From NCBI RefSeq assembly GCF_000143825.1, contig NZ_CM000961.1:1943448-2007447 (forward strand): a stretch of DNA of 64,000 nucleotides, read 5' to 3'. This document shows positions 18,271 to 28,834 of the stretch, piece by piece. The notes under the pieces were generated by a model that worked only from the letters and a program-made list of their open reading frames with translations, did no database searches and was not told the DNA's origin. Position numbers and translations under genes: made by a program. This DNA is from Corynebacterium genitalium ATCC 33030. Lineage in GTDB: Bacteria; Actinomycetota; Actinomycetes; Mycobacteriales; Mycobacteriaceae. Every line of letters begins with the position of its first letter. The stretch's first letter is position 1.

Positions 18271-20010
18271 ATGCTCTCCACGATGCAGGAAGTGCCTTTT
18301 TCCATCGGACGGATCCTCGACTTTGGAGCGTCCGTGCACGGTGGCACCAAGGTGACCACATGGCGCTCAGGCGAAGCGGAGGAAACGACCTTCGAGCTCA
18401 TTGGAGCACGCGCCGCTGCGTTCGCGCACGCGTTGGAAGACAAGCTGGGCATTGACGGGGATCAGCGCGTAGGCACGCTGATGTACAACTGCGCTGAGCA
18501 CCTCGAAGTGATGTACTCCGTTGCCGCGAAAGGCTCGGTGTTCGTGCCGCTCAACCTGCAGCTTCTCGAGGATCAGATCGCCTACATCATCAACCACTCC
18601 GAGATAGAAGTCATCGTCGCCGACCCGCGTTTGGCAGGCAAGTTGGGGCGCATTTTGCCGTCGTGCCCGACGGTGCGCGCGGTCTGCTTCACTGGCTTGG
18701 GCGACATCCCCGAACTCGACGGGGTCGAGGTGCACGCATACGAGGCGCTTCTCGACGGCTCGTCCACCATCTACACCTGGCCCTCCCTCCCCGAGAACAC
18801 CGCGGCAGCTATTTGCTATTCGACGGCGACATCCGGCGCCCCGAAAGGCATCGCCTACTCGCACCGTTCTATCTGGCTGACCGCTACCAGTCTTCGGTCG
18901 ACCGACTCGATGGGGATCGCGAACGGTGAGTCCTTCCTATGCTGCATCCCGATCTACCACGTACTCAGCTGGAGCGTGCCGTTCACCGCGTTCCTGGCCG
19001 GCACTCCCCTGGTCTTGCCTGACTCGGACGTGTCCGCGCCGACATTGGCGAAGCTCATCGCCGGCACCCACCCGCGTGTCGCCCACGGCGTGCCCACCCT
19101 GTGGATCCAGCTCATGGTCCACTACCTGCACAACCCGCCGGAGCGCATGTCCTTGACTGAGCTCTTCGTGGGCGGCTCCCCTGCCCCGCCCGCGCTGATC
19201 AAGGTGTGGGAGGAGCGCTACGGTGTGGACGTCATCCACGTCTGGGGCATGACCGAAACCTCCACTGTGGGCACGGTAGCCCGCCCACCGTCAGGCGTCG
19301 GTGGCGAGCGCCGCTGGGCCTACCGCATCTCCCAAGGCCGGTTCGCCCCCTGGCTGGAATACCGAGTGGTCAACGAAGGAAAGATCGTTTCCCGCACCGA
19401 CCGCAACAACGGTGAAATCCAGGTCCGCGGCAACATGGTCGCCGCCTCCTACTACCAGCCCGCCAACCCGGAGGCGCTCGAGCGGGCACAGTCCTTCCGC
19501 GGTAAAGACGCCAACGACGATGAGGAGCACTTTACCGCGGACGGCTGGATGCGCACCGGTGACGTGGGCACGGTGACCTCCGACGGGTTCATGACCCTCT
19601 ATGACCGTTCCCGCGACGTCATCCGCTCCGGCGGCGAGTGGATCTACTCCGCCCAGTTGGAAAACCTCATCATGGAGGCCGACGAAGTCGTCGAGTGCGC
19701 CGTCATCGGCTACCCCGACAAGAAATGGGGCGAGCGCCCCTTGGCCGTGACAGTCCTGCACGCCGACGTGACCCCGTCCGTCGACTTGGCCAAGAAGCTG
19801 CGCAAGGAACTCCACCAAGAGCTGCCGACGTGGATGGCGCCGGAGTACTGGACGTTCGTGGGCTCCATCGACAAGACCTCGGTGGGCAAATTCGACAAGG
19901 TGGATCTACGCGGCCACCTCTCACGTGACGAATTCGACATTATCGCTCTACCTGGGCCGGGAACCCGCAGTGCCGAAAGTACTGAACAATCCGAAAACAC
20001 GACCTTATAA
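18271..20010 (+). CDS. Acyl-CoA/acyl-AMP ligase (AMP-binding, fatty-acid type)
   Basis: ANL-superfamily adenylating enzyme. It has the P-loop YSTATSGAPKGIAYSH, the A5-like VIHVWGMTETS, and the C-terminal hinge and lysine region (DRSRDVIRSGGEWIYSAQLEN ... DKTSVGKFDK). The pattern (FLCCIPIYHVLSWSVPFTAFLAGTPLVLP) is that of medium/long-chain fatty-acid CoA ligases. An in-frame GTG at 18262 exists, but the promoter spacing favours 18271 (579 residues). The exact substrate cannot be told. It is 19 bp upstream of the glycerol dehydrogenase gene, same strand, likely one operon. Confidence 0.85.
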   Translation: MLSTMQEVPFSIGRILDFGASVHGGTKVTTWRSGEAEETTFELIGARAAAFAHALEDKLGIDGDQRVGTLMYNCAEHLEVMYSVAAKGSVFVPLNLQLLEDQIAYIINHSEIEVIVADPRLAGKLGRILPSCPTVRAVCFTGLGDIPELDGVEVHAYEALLDGSSTIYTWPSLPENTAAAICYSTATSGAPKGIAYSHRSIWLTATSLRSTDSMGIANGESFLCCIPIYHVLSWSVPFTAFLAGTPLVLPDSDVSAPTLAKLIAGTHPRVAHGVPTLWIQLMVHYLHNPPERMSLTELFVGGSPAPPALIKVWEERYGVDVIHVWGMTETSTVGTVARPPSGVGGERRWAYRISQGRFAPWLEYRVVNEGKIVSRTDRNNGEIQVRGNMVAASYYQPANPEALERAQSFRGKDANDDEEHFTADGWMRTGDVGTVTSDGFMTLYDRSRDVIRSGGEWIYSAQLENLIMEADEVVECAVIGYPDKKWGERPLAVTVLHADVTPSVDLAKKLRKELHQELPTWMAPEYWTFVGSIDKTSVGKFDKVDLRGHLSRDEFDIIALPGPGTRSAESTEQSENTTL

Positions 20011-20029
20011 ATCTGCGTAGCCTGGAGGC

Positions 20030-21175
20030 ATGGCTACTACACCGGATATTTTCTCCAGCCCATCCCGCTACATCCAAGGCAAAGGTGCCATCCACGAACT
20101 GGGCACCCACCTGAAAAAGCTCGGCGATAACCCGCTGCTCGTCTCTGACGACACGGTGTGGGGCATCGTCGAAAAGCAGCTCACCGACGGCTTCAAAGAA
20201 GCAGACCTGCCGCTGACCCGCGTCGGGTTCAAGCGTTTCGCCACCGCCAAGGCGGTCGACGAACTGACCGAAAAGATCAAAGAGAACAATCACGACATCA
20301 TCGTCGGTGTCGGCGGCGGTTCCACTATCGACGCCGCGAAGGCCGCCGGCTACCTGGCCGACATCAAGTGGGCATCCGTTCCCACCGCCGCATCTTCCGA
20401 CGCACCGACCTCGACACTGGCCGTGATCTACACCGAGGACGGCGCCTTCGACGAGTACCGCTTCTACCCGAAGAACCCGGACCTCGTTCTCATCGATACC
20501 CAGATCGTTGCTGGCGCACCCGTGGAATTCCTCATCGCCGGCATCGGCGACGCACTGGCCACCTGGGTCGAGGCCCGCGCCGCCGCCCGCGGCAACGGCA
20601 CCACCATGAACGGCGGCCACCCGACCCGCGCTGGTGGCGCATTGGCAAAACTGTGCTGGGACATTCTCTGGGAGCACTCTTTCGCAGCAATCGACTCCGT
20701 CAAAGCTGGCGTGGTCACCCCCGCCCTCGACGCAGTCGTCGAAGCCAACACCCTGCTCTCCGGCCTGGGCTTCGAGTCCGGCGGTCTCGCCGCAGCGCAC
20801 GCCATCCACGACGGCCTGACCGCGGCCGATCAGACCCACGGTCTCACCCACGGCCAGAAGGTCAACGTGGGCACCTGCGCCCAGCTCATCATGGAGGGCG
20901 CTGATGCCGAGGAGATCGAGGACTTCATCGCCTTCACCACCAAGGTGGGCCTGCCGAACTCCCTGACCGAAGTCGGCCTCTCCCCCGACGACACCGAAGA
21001 GCTCGAGGCAGTGGCCAAGGCCGCCACCGCCGAGGACGAGACCATCCACAACATGCCATTCCCGGTCACCCCAGAACTGGTCGTCGATGCGCTCGTTTCC
21101 CTCGAGTCCATCTCCCGTCGCGTCCGCGAGGACCGCGGCCTGCCGGAGCCGGTCAAGTACGTGGCTGAGCACTAA
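20030..21175 (+). CDS. gldA: Glycerol dehydrogenase / iron-type alcohol dehydrogenase family
   Basis: NAD-dependent polyol dehydrogenase. The NAD-binding GGGS region is GVGGGSTIDAAKAAGYL; metal ligands are expected at Asp in AGIGDALATW and at His in AHAIHDGLTA and HGLTHGQKVNVG, all present. VPTAASSDAPTSTLAVIY is characteristic of GldA rather than of butanol dehydrogenases. 381 residues, normal. GGAGG precedes the ATG. An intrinsic terminator follows at 21211-21243. Confidence 0.88.
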   Translation: MATTPDIFSSPSRYIQGKGAIHELGTHLKKLGDNPLLVSDDTVWGIVEKQLTDGFKEADLPLTRVGFKRFATAKAVDELTEKIKENNHDIIVGVGGGSTIDAAKAAGYLADIKWASVPTAASSDAPTSTLAVIYTEDGAFDEYRFYPKNPDLVLIDTQIVAGAPVEFLIAGIGDALATWVEARAAARGNGTTMNGGHPTRAGGALAKLCWDILWEHSFAAIDSVKAGVVTPALDAVVEANTLLSGLGFESGGLAAAHAIHDGLTAADQTHGLTHGQKVNVGTCAQLIMEGADAEEIEDFIAFTTKVGLPNSLTEVGLSPDDTEELEAVAKAATAEDETIHNMPFPVTPELVVDALVSLESISRRVREDRGLPEPVKYVAEH

Positions 21176-21210
21176 AGCTGCTCGCCCCCGTTCATGGGTC
21201 GGGCATGAGT

Positions 21211-21243
21211 AAAGGGCCAAGGGCGTGATGCCCTCGGCCCTTT
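21211..21243 (+). terminator. Intrinsic terminator after gldA
   Basis: AAAGGGCC (21211-21218) pairs with GGCCCTTT (21236-21243), with an inner GGGC/GCCC stem around GTGAT. It may act on both strands, between gldA (+) and thrB (-). Confidence 0.75.
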
Positions 21244-21301
21244 GGCATTCCCGGGTTTTTCGATCCGTGCACGAAGCGGTGCGGCCGGTGCGCGCGGCCG
21301 G

Positions 21302-21404
21302 TGCGGAAAAGTTGACAAACCGGATTTCCGCCTAGAACTGTCCACGCAGGTCAGAGAGTTGTTGGCCGTTTAGGCCGGATCGCGGATGTCAACTTTTCCG
21401 CAGC
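21302..21404. repeat. 103-bp unit bounded by 16-bp perfect inverted repeats
   Basis: TGCGGAAAAGTTGACA at 21302-21317 is the exact reverse complement of 21389-21404. The 71 bp between contain no ORF. It sits in the gap between the convergent gldA and thrB genes, beyond the gldA terminator. The shape is that of a small non-coding mobile or palindromic repeat. No target duplication was recognised. Confidence 0.6.
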
Positions 21405-21441
21405 CTACGCGGACCCTGCGGGCCCACGCGGCCCTGCGCGC

Positions 21442-22371
21442 CTACGCTCGGGAGAGCTCGGCCGTTACCGGCCCGGCGATCTCGAGGTCGAGGACGCGCA
21501 AACCGTCCGACTTCGCGGACTCGATAATTTTCGGGTCGATCGGGTCGCGGTGGAGCACCATAGCGGTCGGACCGGCGCCGGACAGGTACGCGGCGTAACC
21601 GCGGTTGCGCAGACGGTTGACCCACTCAGCCGTGACCGGCAGAACGTCGGCGCGGTAGGGCTGGTGGAGGCGGTCGCGGGTGCCTTCCCACAGCAGCTCC
21701 GGGTGGTGCTGGACCGCCACCGTCATCACGGCGGTACGGGAAACGTTGAACCGCGCATCCGTATGGGTGACATGCGACGGGAGCACTTTGCGCACCGCGT
21801 TGGTGGACGCGTGGAAGCTCGGGACCAGCGCAGTCGCCTTGATGTCAGGGTGGACTGGAAGCTGAACGGCGCGGTAGACGGGATGCGATACACCATCGAC
21901 AGGGATGTCGGTCCAGCTCACCACGGCCTGGCCCAACACACTGGCCGCGGCGTTATCCGGGTGCCCCTCAAACGAGGAGCTGATCTGGACGATTTCCTCG
22001 GTGTCCAGCACGTCGCCGGCGAGAGTATTGGCGGCAACCACACCAGCCACAGCCGCCGAGGCAGACGAACCAAGCCCGCGCGACTGCGGAATATTGTTCG
22101 TGCAGGTCACCTTCAACCCGGGCGCGTCGACATCGGCGGCCTTCAGCGCCTGCCGGATCGCCTTGACCACCAGGTGGGAGCCGTCGCGGGGCAAGTCGTC
22201 TGCACCTTCACCGAAGATCTCCACCTCAAGGCCGGAGGAGGTGACTTCCACCTCGACGGTGTCGTAGATCCCCAAAGCCAAACCGAGTGTGTCAAAGCCG
22301 GGACCCAGGTTCGCCGAGCTACCGGGCACGGTCACGCGGGCGCGCAAGCCCACCTCAAGATCGGTGCTCAT
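21442..22371 (-). CDS. thrB: Homoserine kinase
   Basis: GHMP kinase that phosphorylates homoserine in threonine synthesis. The ATP-binding motif is [21 protein letters not shown]; the N-terminal motif [19 protein letters not shown] and the C-terminal [12 protein letters not shown] are typical. 309 residues. The ATG is 2 bp from the hom stop, so the pair is translationally coupled, as in other corynebacteria. Confidence 0.95.
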   Translation of the reverse strand: MSTDLEVGLRARVTVPGSSANLGPGFDTLGLALGIYDTVEVEVTSSGLEVEIFGEGADDLPRDGSHLVVKAIRQALKAADVDAPGLKVTCTNNIPQSRGLGSSASAAVAGVVAANTLAGDVLDTEEIVQISSSFEGHPDNAAASVLGQAVVSWTDIPVDGVSHPVYRAVQLPVHPDIKATALVPSFHASTNAVRKVLPSHVTHTDARFNVSRTAVMTVAVQHHPELLWEGTRDRLHQPYRADVLPVTAEWVNRLRNRGYAAYLSGAGPTAMVLHRDPIDPKIIESAKSDGLRVLDLEIAGPVTAELSRA

Positions 22372-22373
22372 GA

Positions 22374-23750
22374 CTACTCGGCAGCGTCGGCGTCGAGGCG
22401 GATGACGGAGTTGACAACCTTGACGTCGTCAAGCGTGGCCAGTTCTTCGACGATCGCCGCAAGCTTGCGCTCAATCGACATGTGCGTGACGACGATCAGG
22501 CGCGACGCATCACCGTGCTCTTCCTGACGAACAGCCGAAATGGAAATGCCTGCATCAGCGAAGCGGCGAGAAATATCCGCAAGGACACCTGCGCGGTCCA
22601 CGACCGACATGTCGATGTGGTAGCGCGTCGGCACATCGCCGAAGTCTGCGACCGGGTAGTGAGCGTAGGGGTTGTCCGCCGGGGCGCGGCCGCCGTGAAT
22701 CTTGTTGCGGGCAGCGCCGACAAGGTCACCGAGCACAGCGGAAGCGGTGGGCGCGCCACCCGCGCCGTTACCGTAGAACATGAGACGGCCAGCGGCTTCG
22801 GCCTCAACGAAGACAGCGTTGTAGGACTTGTCGACGCTCGCCAGTGGGTGCTCGTTCGGCACCAGCGTCGGGTGGACGCGGGCGGCGACGGAAGTGGTGT
22901 TGCCGGCATCGTCGAAAAGCCGCTCGCAGATCGCCAGCAGCTTGATGGTGAAGCCGGCGTCCTTAGCTGCCTCGATGTCCTCGGCAGTGATGTTGGTGAT
23001 GCCCTCCGCGTGCACGTCGTCGTAGGTCACGCGGGAGTGGAAGCCCATCGATGCCAAGATGGCGGCCTTAGAGGCGGCATCGTGGCCCTCGACGTCGGCG
23101 GTCGGGTCCGCCTCGGCGTACCCCAGGCGGGTGGCTTCCGCCAGTGCCTCGTCGTAGCTCATACCGGTCGACGCCATCGCGTCGAGGACGTAGTTGGTCG
23201 TGCCGTTGACAATGCCGGAGATGCGCTGGATCTGGTCGCCGGCGAGCGAACGGCGCAGCGTTCCCACGACGGGGATTGCGGCGGCAACGGCTGCTTCGTA
23301 GTAGAGGTCAACACCGGCCTCATTAGCGGCGTCGGAAAGCTCGTCGGCGTGCGCCGCGATGAGAGCCTTGTTCGCAGTGACCACGGACTTGCCGGCCTTG
23401 AGCGCGGCGAGAACGCACTGGCGCGGGTACTCGATGCCGCCAATGACCTCGACCACGACATCGATGTCGTCGCGGTCGATCAGCTCCAAGGCGTTGTCCG
23501 TGAGCGCGATGTCCGGGAAGAGATCGAGCACTTCGCGGCGCTTGCCCAAGTCAGACACAGCGACACCACGAACATCAATGGGGCCGCCGATGCGCTGCTC
23601 CAAATTGGAGGAGAACTCGCTAATCAGGCGGAGCACCTCAGTGCCCACCGTGCCCATTCCCAGAACAGCGACACCGACCGGCTGGCCGATGCCCTTGCCC
23701 GGGTAATTACCGTTGTGTCCCTCAGCGCTGTGAGTGGTCTGTGAAGTCAT
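22374..23750 (-). CDS. hom: Homoserine dehydrogenase
   Basis: Reduces aspartate semialdehyde to homoserine. The NAD(P) motif is [15 protein letters not shown], the catalytic region contains [15 protein letters not shown] and the conserved Lys/Asp region [21 protein letters not shown], and a C-terminal ACT domain ([22 protein letters not shown]) provides for threonine feedback. 458 residues. It lies 11 bp after lysA; argS-lysA-hom-thrB appears to be one unit here. Confidence 0.95.
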   Translation of the reverse strand: MTSQTTHSAEGHNGNYPGKGIGQPVGVAVLGMGTVGTEVLRLISEFSSNLEQRIGGPIDVRGVAVSDLGKRREVLDLFPDIALTDNALELIDRDDIDVVVEVIGGIEYPRQCVLAALKAGKSVVTANKALIAAHADELSDAANEAGVDLYYEAAVAAAIPVVGTLRRSLAGDQIQRISGIVNGTTNYVLDAMASTGMSYDEALAEATRLGYAEADPTADVEGHDAASKAAILASMGFHSRVTYDDVHAEGITNITAEDIEAAKDAGFTIKLLAICERLFDDAGNTTSVAARVHPTLVPNEHPLASVDKSYNAVFVEAEAAGRLMFYGNGAGGAPTASAVLGDLVGAARNKIHGGRAPADNPYAHYPVADFGDVPTRYHIDMSVVDRAGVLADISRRFADAGISISAVRQEEHGDASRLIVVTHMSIERKLAAIVEELATLDDVKVVNSVIRLDADAAE

Positions 23751-23761
23751 GGTTCTCGAGT

Positions 23762-25162
23762 CTACAAAACCTCTCGAGCGAGGATGTCCTCTACCGTCTC
23801 CCTACGCACCATCGGAGTGACTACGCCATCTTTGACGCTGACGACGGCCGGCCGGCCGAAGCAGTTGTAGTTCGATGCCATGGAGTAGCAGTAGGCACCC
23901 GTCGCGGCGAGCGCGATAAGGTCGCCGGAGGCAATGTCGTCCGGCCACAGGGCGTTGTTGATGAGGATGTCGCCGGACTCGCAGTGCGCACCGACCATGC
24001 GCGTGGCCTGCGGGGTGCCGTCGGTGAGCCGGTTGACCACGCGTGCGTCATAATCCGCGCCGTACAGGGCGGTGCGGATGTTGTCGCTCATACCGCCGTC
24101 GACGGCGATGTAGCGGCGCGTCGCCTCATCAGTCACGTGCACGTCCTTGACCGTGCCCACCGAGTACACAGTCACAGCGGCGGGGCCGGCAATGGCGCGA
24201 CCCGGCTCCACAATGACCTCCGGCGGGGTGATGCCAAGCTCGTCCGCCTTCTCGGCTACGGCTTTGAGCAAGTCCTTCGCCACGTCATCAACGGCGAGCG
24301 GCTGCTCCTCGTTGGTGTAGGCGATGCCGTAACCGCCGCCGAGGTCGAGGTAGCCGAGCTCCAGGCCCAGCTCGCGGTAGATCTGCGCGTACAGCCCCAG
24401 TACACGCGCGGCGGCGAGCTTGAAGCCCTCTGCGTCAAACACCTGGGAACCGACGTGGCAGTGCAGACCGGTCAGCTGGATGTTGTCAGCCTCACTGGCG
24501 GCCACGGCGGCGCGGTAGGCGGAGCCAGATACCAGCGACAAACCGAACTTCTGGTCTTCGTGGCTGGTGGCGATGAACTCGTGCGTATGCGCCTCCACAC
24601 CGGGTTTGACGCGGATGAACACCTCCTGCACCGTGCCTTCCTCACCCGCGATGCGCTCAAGCTCCTCGAGCTCCTGGTGGGAGTCGATGACCACTTCGCC
24701 GACACCTTCGCGCACGCAGCGGCGCAGGAACGAATCGGGCTTGTTGTTGCCGTGCACGGTGATGCGCTCTGCCGGGAATCCCGCGTGTAGGGCAATGAGA
24801 AGCTCGTTCTCGCTCGCCACGTCGAGCGACAGTCCCTCCTCGTTGACCCAGCGGGCAATGTGAGTGGTCAGGAATGCCTTGGAGGCGTAGTGCACGTTCT
24901 CCGGTTTGCCGTAAGCGCGAACCATGTCGCGGCAGCGGGACCGGAAATCGTCCTCGTCGACAACCATCACAGGGGTGCCGTACTCAGCTGCAATGTCCGG
25001 CAGCGGCACGCCGGCGATAGTGACTGTACCGTCGTCAAGCCGCTGCGCGCTTCGTGGCCACACATGGGCGGGCAGGTCATTGAAACACCCGGCCTCATTG
25101 TGGCGCATGCGCAACAGGTCATCGCGCGACAAATTGGCAGTGTTCAGAACGGGATCGAGCAT
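23762..25162 (-). CDS. lysA: Diaminopimelate decarboxylase
   Basis: PLP enzyme making L-lysine from meso-diaminopimelate. The PLP lysine is in [10 protein letters not shown]; substrate and cofactor motifs [19 protein letters not shown] and [10 protein letters not shown] are present. 466 residues. It begins 4 bp after the argS stop. The same pathway pool supplies peptidoglycan diaminopimelate and, if the NRPS uses lysine, its substrate. Confidence 0.95.
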   Translation of the reverse strand: MLDPVLNTANLSRDDLLRMRHNEAGCFNDLPAHVWPRSAQRLDDGTVTIAGVPLPDIAAEYGTPVMVVDEDDFRSRCRDMVRAYGKPENVHYASKAFLTTHIARWVNEEGLSLDVASENELLIALHAGFPAERITVHGNNKPDSFLRRCVREGVGEVVIDSHQELEELERIAGEEGTVQEVFIRVKPGVEAHTHEFIATSHEDQKFGLSLVSGSAYRAAVAASEADNIQLTGLHCHVGSQVFDAEGFKLAAARVLGLYAQIYRELGLELGYLDLGGGYGIAYTNEEQPLAVDDVAKDLLKAVAEKADELGITPPEVIVEPGRAIAGPAAVTVYSVGTVKDVHVTDEATRRYIAVDGGMSDNIRTALYGADYDARVVNRLTDGTPQATRMVGAHCESGDILINNALWPDDIASGDLIALAATGAYCYSMASNYNCFGRPAVVSVKDGVVTPMVRRETVEDILAREVL

Positions 25163-25166
25163 CGGT

Positions 25167-26837
25167 CTACATCCTCTCCGGAGCGGTCACGCCGAGCAGG
25201 CGCAGAGCATTGGCCAGCACCTGGCGCGAGGCCGAGGCGAGCGTGAGACGGGCGGCGTGAATCGGCTGCGGGTCCTCCCCTGCCTTGGGCAGGATCTGGC
25301 AGGCGTCATAGAACTTGTGGAAGACGCTGGCCAGTTCCTCGGCGTAGCGTGCGATACGGTGCGGTTCGCGCAGCTCAGCCGCTGCCTTGACGACGGCAGG
25401 GAACTCGCCCAGCGTACGAATCAGGTCGCCTTCCTTCTCGTGGGTGAGCAAGGACAGATCAACTTCTTCATCGTCGTCCGAGCGTGCGAGGACGACACCG
25501 GCCTCGGCAGCCTTACGTTCGATCGACGCCAGGCGCGTGTGGCCGTACTGCACGTAGTAGACGGGGTTGTCGTTGGACTGCTTCTCCCACAGGTCCAGGT
25601 CGATGTCCAGAGTGGAGTCGACCGAGGAGCGCACCATCGAATAACGCGCGGCATCCACACCAATGACATCCACCAAGTCGTCGAGGGTGATCACTGTCCC
25701 GGCGCGCTTGGACATCTTCACCGGCTGGCCGTCGCGGACCAGGTTGACCATTTGGCCGATGAGGACCTCGACTGCCTCCGGGTTGTATCCCAGCGCCTGG
25801 GCGGCTGCGCGCAGGCGGGCGATGTAACCGTGGTGGTCCGCACCCAGCATGTAGATGGCCAGAGTGTGTCCGCGGTCGAACTTGTCTGCTACATACGCGA
25901 TGTCGCCAGCTATGTATGCGGCATCACCGTCGGACTTGAGCACGACGCGGTCTTTGTCATCGCCGAAGTCGGTCGAGCGCAGCCACCACGCTCCATCGTT
26001 TTCATAGAGGTTGCCGTTGTCCTTCAGCGTCTGGATCGCACGGTCCACAGCTCCGGACTCGAACAGGGAGTTCTCGTGGAAGAAGACATCGAAGTCGGTG
26101 CCGAAGTCGTGCAGGGACTGTTTGATCTGCGCGAACATCTTCTCGACGCCCTCGCGCCGAAAAGCTTCTTGCACTACCGCTGCATCGCCCTCCAGGATGC
26201 CCGGGTTCTCCGCGACAACCGCGCTGGCAATGTCGGCGATGTACTCCCCGCCATAACCGTCCTCGGGGGTCGGCTCATTCTTGGCTGCAGCTACCAGGGA
26301 GCGGGCAAAGCGGTCGATCTGGCCGCCGTGGTCGTTGAAGTAGTACTCGCGGGTCACCTCCGCGCCGGAGAATTCCAGCACACGGCCCAACGAGTCACCG
26401 ACGGCTGCCCATCGGGTGCCGCCCAGGTGGATCGGGCCAGTCGGGTTGGCGGAGACGAACTCCAGGTTGATTTTCTCCCCGTCGTAGATGTCCGAGCTGC
26501 CGTAGGCCTCCCCCTTCGCCAGGATGTCGGCCACAATGCCACCGGTGGCAGCAGCCCCAAGGCGCAGATTAATGAAGCCGGGGCCGGCAACATCTGCGGA
26601 ATCGATCTCGGGGAGGGCGACAAGAGCGTCGATAAGCCAGCCGGCGAGCTCCCGCGGGTTCGTCCCTGCTTTCTTGGCCACCTGAAGTGCGACATTGGTG
26701 GCGTAATCACCGTGCTCCGGGTTGCGGGGCCTCTCGACGGTGACCGTCTCCGGGACGACGGAGGAATCAAGCCCGTGGGCATCGAGCGTTTCGGTAGTAA
26801 TGGCGCGGACAGTCGCGGCGAGGTCAGCAGGGGTCAT
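25167..26837 (-). CDS. argS: Arginyl-tRNA synthetase
   Basis: Class I synthetase of 556 residues. The HIGH-type motif is [12 protein letters not shown] and the KMSK-type motif is VKMSKRAG; the C-terminal DALR domain ends [17 protein letters not shown] start at the ATG at 26837 ([13 protein letters not shown]); an upstream extension to 26969 would add 44 residues that resemble no synthetase and run into the promoter region. First gene of argS-lysA-hom-thrB. Confidence 0.95.
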   Translation of the reverse strand: MTPADLAATVRAITTETLDAHGLDSSVVPETVTVERPRNPEHGDYATNVALQVAKKAGTNPRELAGWLIDALVALPEIDSADVAGPGFINLRLGAAATGGIVADILAKGEAYGSSDIYDGEKINLEFVSANPTGPIHLGGTRWAAVGDSLGRVLEFSGAEVTREYYFNDHGGQIDRFARSLVAAAKNEPTPEDGYGGEYIADIASAVVAENPGILEGDAAVVQEAFRREGVEKMFAQIKQSLHDFGTDFDVFFHENSLFESGAVDRAIQTLKDNGNLYENDGAWWLRSTDFGDDKDRVVLKSDGDAAYIAGDIAYVADKFDRGHTLAIYMLGADHHGYIARLRAAAQALGYNPEAVEVLIGQMVNLVRDGQPVKMSKRAGTVITLDDLVDVIGVDAARYSMVRSSVDSTLDIDLDLWEKQSNDNPVYYVQYGHTRLASIERKAAEAGVVLARSDDDEEVDLSLLTHEKEGDLIRTLGEFPAVVKAAAELREPHRIARYAEELASVFHKFYDACQILPKAGEDPQPIHAARLTLASASRQVLANALRLLGVTAPERM

Positions 26838-26952
26838 GGGCAGCAAGTCTAGATCAGGGGCCGGACACCGGCAGAACTGGCAGGTGCGCTGCTCATCCTT
26901 TAATGAAACTGGGTGAAAATCTCCGTTTTCCTCCGGACACACGCGGCTACTG

Positions 26953-26993
26953 GAATACTTTGACTGCATTATTTTTGCCCGTGCAAAGTATTC
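26953..26993 (+). promoter_or_regulatory. 10-bp inverted repeat upstream of lactate permease, candidate operator
   Basis: GAATACTTTG (26953-26962) is the exact reverse complement of CAAAGTATTC (26984-26993), with a 21-nt spacer. It ends just before the GAGGAGA ribosome site of lldP. Position suggests binding by a lactate-responsive or carbon regulator; no such gene is in the window. Confidence 0.5.
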
Positions 26994-27009
26994 GCAGAGG
27001 AGATGGTCA

Positions 27010-28779
27010 ATGGGGACCTTTCAGATTCACACCGACGCAGTAGCGGGAAGCGTAGGACTATCCGCACTTGTGTCGGTCTTGCCGCTGTTGGCGTTTTTCG
27101 TCATGCTGCTGGGTTTCAAAGCGCGCGCTCACACGTCCGGTCTGGTTGCGCTGGGCGTGGCGCTGCTTGTTGCTGTGCTCGGCTTCAATATGCCGGTCGG
27201 CATGGCAGTATCGTCCGCGTTCCGCGGCGGGCTCTACGGACTCTTCCCTATTGTCTGGGTGATCCTCACCGCGATCTGGTTCTACCAGATCACCGTGGCA
27301 GCCGGCCGGTTCGAAGACCTTCGCAGGGTGTTCGACAAAATGGGCAACGGAGATGTGCGCATCCAGACGATGCTCATCGCCTTTTGTTTCGGTGGCCTGC
27401 TTGAAGCGCTCGCAGGATTCGGCGCACCGGTGGCCATCACCGCGACGATGATTCTCGCCCTCGGCATCCCCCCGCTGAAGGCGGCATCGATTGTGCTGAT
27501 CGCCAACACCGCCCCCGTTGCGTTCGGCGCGGTGTCCATCCCGATCACCACTGCCGGTGAGGTCGGTGGCCGCACTCTCGAGCAGACAGAGAACATCGCT
27601 GCGATTGTCGGCCACCAAACCCCGTTCCTGGCGTTCTTCGTGCCGTTCATCATCGCCTTCCTGGTAGACGGCGGACGCGGCGTCCGCGAGACCATCCCCG
27701 CCGCCGTCACCATCGGCCTGTCCTTCGGTATTGCACAGTGGTGGACCTCCAACTACTTCGCTTACCAGCTCACCGACGTCATCGCCTGCATCGTCGCCCT
27801 TGGCGCGGCGTTTGTTCTGCTGCAGTTCTGGAAACCGGTCGGTGTGCCGGAGCTGCGTGAGCGCCTTGGCCTTGACCAGCCGGACGCAGACGTAGCACCG
27901 AACGCGGGGACAGGAACCCACGGCGACGATGCCGAGACCGAGGTAGCTGGTTCCACCGCGATCAAGACGCGCGCTGAAGCAGCAGATGAGAGCCTTCCCG
28001 GCAACCGCGTCTGGATGGCACTGATGCCCTATGCCGTCGTGGTGTTCATCTTCGGCATTGCCAACTTGGGCACGACGATCCCTGAATGGCTGAAGTCGTT
28101 CAAACTGGCCATTCCGTGGCCGGGGATTGAGACAGGCAGCATCCTCAGCTCCACCGGCACCGACGTCAAGACCGACTACACCTTCGCCTACCTGCACAAC
28201 CCGGGCACCCTGCTGGTCATCTCCGGGCTCATCGTCGCGTTGGTCTACATCATCTTCGACGAGAACGGCCGCTACCAGCTCAACTGGGCCCAGGTGGGCA
28301 AAGAATTCGTGGACACGGCCTACCGCATGCGCTGGTCCGCGCTGACCATCGTGGTGGTTCTCGCGCTTGCGTACGTGATGAACTACTCCGGCCAGACGGT
28401 GACCATTGGTTATTGGTTCGCAGGCCTCGGCGCCGCGTTTGCCTTTCTCGCTCCGATGCTGGGGTGGATCGGCGTGGCGGTCACCGGCTCGGACACGTCC
28501 GCGAACGCGCTGTTCGCCAACCTTCAGGTCACGGCCGCCGAGCGCCTGGACCTCAACCCGGATCTCATGCTGGCGGCCAACACCACCGGTGGTGTCGTGG
28601 GCAAGATGATCTCCCCGCAGTCCCTCGCCATCGCCGCCACGGCGGTGAACATGGAGGGCAAAGAGTCGGAGCTTTTCAAGAAAGTCGTCGGCTGGTCCTT
28701 CGTCTTCTTGCTGGCTGTGTGCACCATGGTCTTCCTGCAGACGAACGTGCTCAGTGCCCTAGCGCCCGCTGTGGGCTAA
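27010..28779 (+). CDS. lldP: L-lactate permease
   Basis: LctP/LldP-family lactate:proton symporter, 589 residues with about 14 membrane segments. Family segments are seen: [37 protein letters not shown] and the C-terminal [22 protein letters not shown] with [12 protein letters not shown]. The central hydrophilic loop (about 290-330) is acidic. A GAGGAGA ribosome site stands 8 nt before the ATG. It heads the lactate-use cluster with lutABC. Confidence 0.95.
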   Translation: MGTFQIHTDAVAGSVGLSALVSVLPLLAFFVMLLGFKARAHTSGLVALGVALLVAVLGFNMPVGMAVSSAFRGGLYGLFPIVWVILTAIWFYQITVAAGRFEDLRRVFDKMGNGDVRIQTMLIAFCFGGLLEALAGFGAPVAITATMILALGIPPLKAASIVLIANTAPVAFGAVSIPITTAGEVGGRTLEQTENIAAIVGHQTPFLAFFVPFIIAFLVDGGRGVRETIPAAVTIGLSFGIAQWWTSNYFAYQLTDVIACIVALGAAFVLLQFWKPVGVPELRERLGLDQPDADVAPNAGTGTHGDDAETEVAGSTAIKTRAEAADESLPGNRVWMALMPYAVVVFIFGIANLGTTIPEWLKSFKLAIPWPGIETGSILSSTGTDVKTDYTFAYLHNPGTLLVISGLIVALVYIIFDENGRYQLNWAQVGKEFVDTAYRMRWSALTIVVVLALAYVMNYSGQTVTIGYWFAGLGAAFAFLAPMLGWIGVAVTGSDTSANALFANLQVTAAERLDLNPDLMLAANTTGGVVGKMISPQSLAIAATAVNMEGKESELFKKVVGWSFVFLLAVCTMVFLQTNVLSALAPAVG

Positions 28780-28834
28780 AGGGGAGTAACCTCTACGCTG
28801 ACTGGCCGGCAACCCACCCAGAAAGGAGCCACCA

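Noticed and set aside
24924..26852. Long plus-strand frame opposite lysA and argS.
   Set aside because: Antisense shadow typical of high-GC genes; the minus-strand genes are unambiguous.
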